Below, one piece after another: positions 63,270 to 64,000 of a stretch of 64,000 nucleotides of DNA. The notes under the pieces were generated by a model. It was given only the letters and a program-made list of their open reading frames with translations. It did not search any database and had not been told where the DNA came from. The position numbers were made by a program, and so were the translations under genes. The DNA is from Atherix ibis. Taxonomy: Eukaryota; Arthropoda; Insecta; Diptera; Athericidae. The stretch covers positions 74,387,622 through 74,451,621 of the forward strand of contig OY282606.1 in assembly GCA_958298945.1 (NCBI GenBank), read 5' to 3'. Position 1 is the stretch's first letter, and every line of letters starts with the position of its first letter.

Positions 63270-63766
63270 CTGTAAGTAGAGGGAAAATGTCAAATATTAT
63301 TTTCTATCATCCATGAATAATTTTTTTGTCAAATTTTATTAGTTATCCAACTAATTATAAAATAATTGTAATAAGAATAAAAAACGAAGTGGGAGTAAAG
63401 AGCCATCCTATTTAACAAGAGGTTTTAACGTTTTAAGAGAAAATTTGGCCAATTTCTCTTTAAGGGGCAATTGTGTTTTTGGGGAAGGTAACAAAGGAGA
63501 GATTTTTTACCAAGACGATTTTTGTGATCACTTAAACAAGAATAGTCCCAGGTTATATACTTTTTATTCTGGTGGAAGAAAATTATCATACGGTATACAG
63601 GAATGGATAGTTTTCGACAGAGAGTGAAGGTAACATAAAGACTCTTCTGTTTATTTACCTTTATTCTCCACCGCAAAGGCCTGGCTTGGAGATTTTGGAT
63701 ATTATTGTAGATTGTAAATTAATTGTAGATATTTAGATATTTGGATGGGATGCACAATTGGTGATT

Positions 63767-63845
63767 CCGGCCCGGTAGCACAGTCGACCATCCAAGAGGT
63801 CGTGGGTTCGAATACCACAGAGGTATGGCCCTACACTAAATATGT
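63767..63845 (+). mobile_element. tRNA-derived SINE, copy upstream of the visible tetraspanin exons
   Basis: GGCCCGGTAGCACAGTCGAC (tRNA 5' half with A-box-like GGTAGCACAGT), then AAGAGGTCGTGGGTTCGAAT with the B box GGTTCGAAT, then ACCACAGAGGTATGGCCCTACACTAAAT. The closing motif matches the SINEs at 32846 and 31819. The cloverleaf is incomplete (no paired acceptor stem), arguing against a functional tRNA gene. On the tetraspanin gene's strand it would lie in an upstream intron. Confidence 0.65.
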
Positions 63846-64000
63846 ATCACCACTTTCATTGCGTTTCTATATCCCTTATTAGTTTTTTTGTGATATCACA
63901 ACAAAGCTAAATTTAGTCCAAGTTTTCCGACTAATATAGCCGACAGCCATTCTAAACGAACAAACAACAAACAAGATTTATGGAGTATCAACTCTTTTAG

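Noticed and set aside
63767..63845. Functional tRNA gene
   Set aside because: B box and T-arm are present, but the acceptor stem does not pair and the tail is shared with other SINE copies.

Overview
AT-rich eukaryotic, almost certainly insect, genomic DNA. The reasons are spliced genes with GT-AG introns, a mariner-dominated repeat load, jockey-clade and R1-clade non-LTR retrotransposons, piggyBac-like, Helitron and tRNA-SINE sequences, and a ferlin related to otoferlin and fly misfire. A dipteran is plausible, but the order cannot be fixed from the window. All identifications come from reading translations and junctions by eye; no database search was run.

Three host genes are visible, all on the minus strand. 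(1) Two exons of an unrecognised gene lie at 1284-1642. (2) A ferlin gene runs from an ATG at 58811 to a stop at 31220, in at least 21 exons over about 27.6 kb. Its order is C2B, FerI, C2C, FerA, FerB, C2D, C2-DE, C2E, C2F, C-terminal transmembrane anchor. C2A is absent. Reading phases agree across every junction except one, next to the piggyBac insertion. (3) The 3' half of a tetraspanin gene lies at 62608-63269, with its N-terminal exons outside the window.

The rest is mostly mobile DNA in layers. 2.2-4.5 kb: a mariner inside a mariner. 5.9-7.0 kb: a truncated jockey element with a 14-bp target duplication. 9-12 kb: degraded mariner, a 20-bp minisatellite and a rosa-like (DD41D) element. 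14.7-18.1 kb: mariner, Helitron end, rosa-like element. 20-30 kb: mariner copies and a 3-kb jockey copy carrying a foldback insertion. Ferlin introns hold SINEs, R1-clade fragments, jockey copies, two mariners (one with an intact transposase), two rosa-like copies and a piggyBac relic. 60-61.3 kb: a mariner inside a 110-bp tandem array.

I did not find a new multi-gene system. The most unusual signals are: a recurring pattern of long, near-perfect, short-loop inverted repeats inside unrelated elements (a template-switch-like footprint); an intact mariner transposase sitting in a dead jockey copy; a four-copy rosa-like family; and the TE-inflated, C2A-less ferlin gene.
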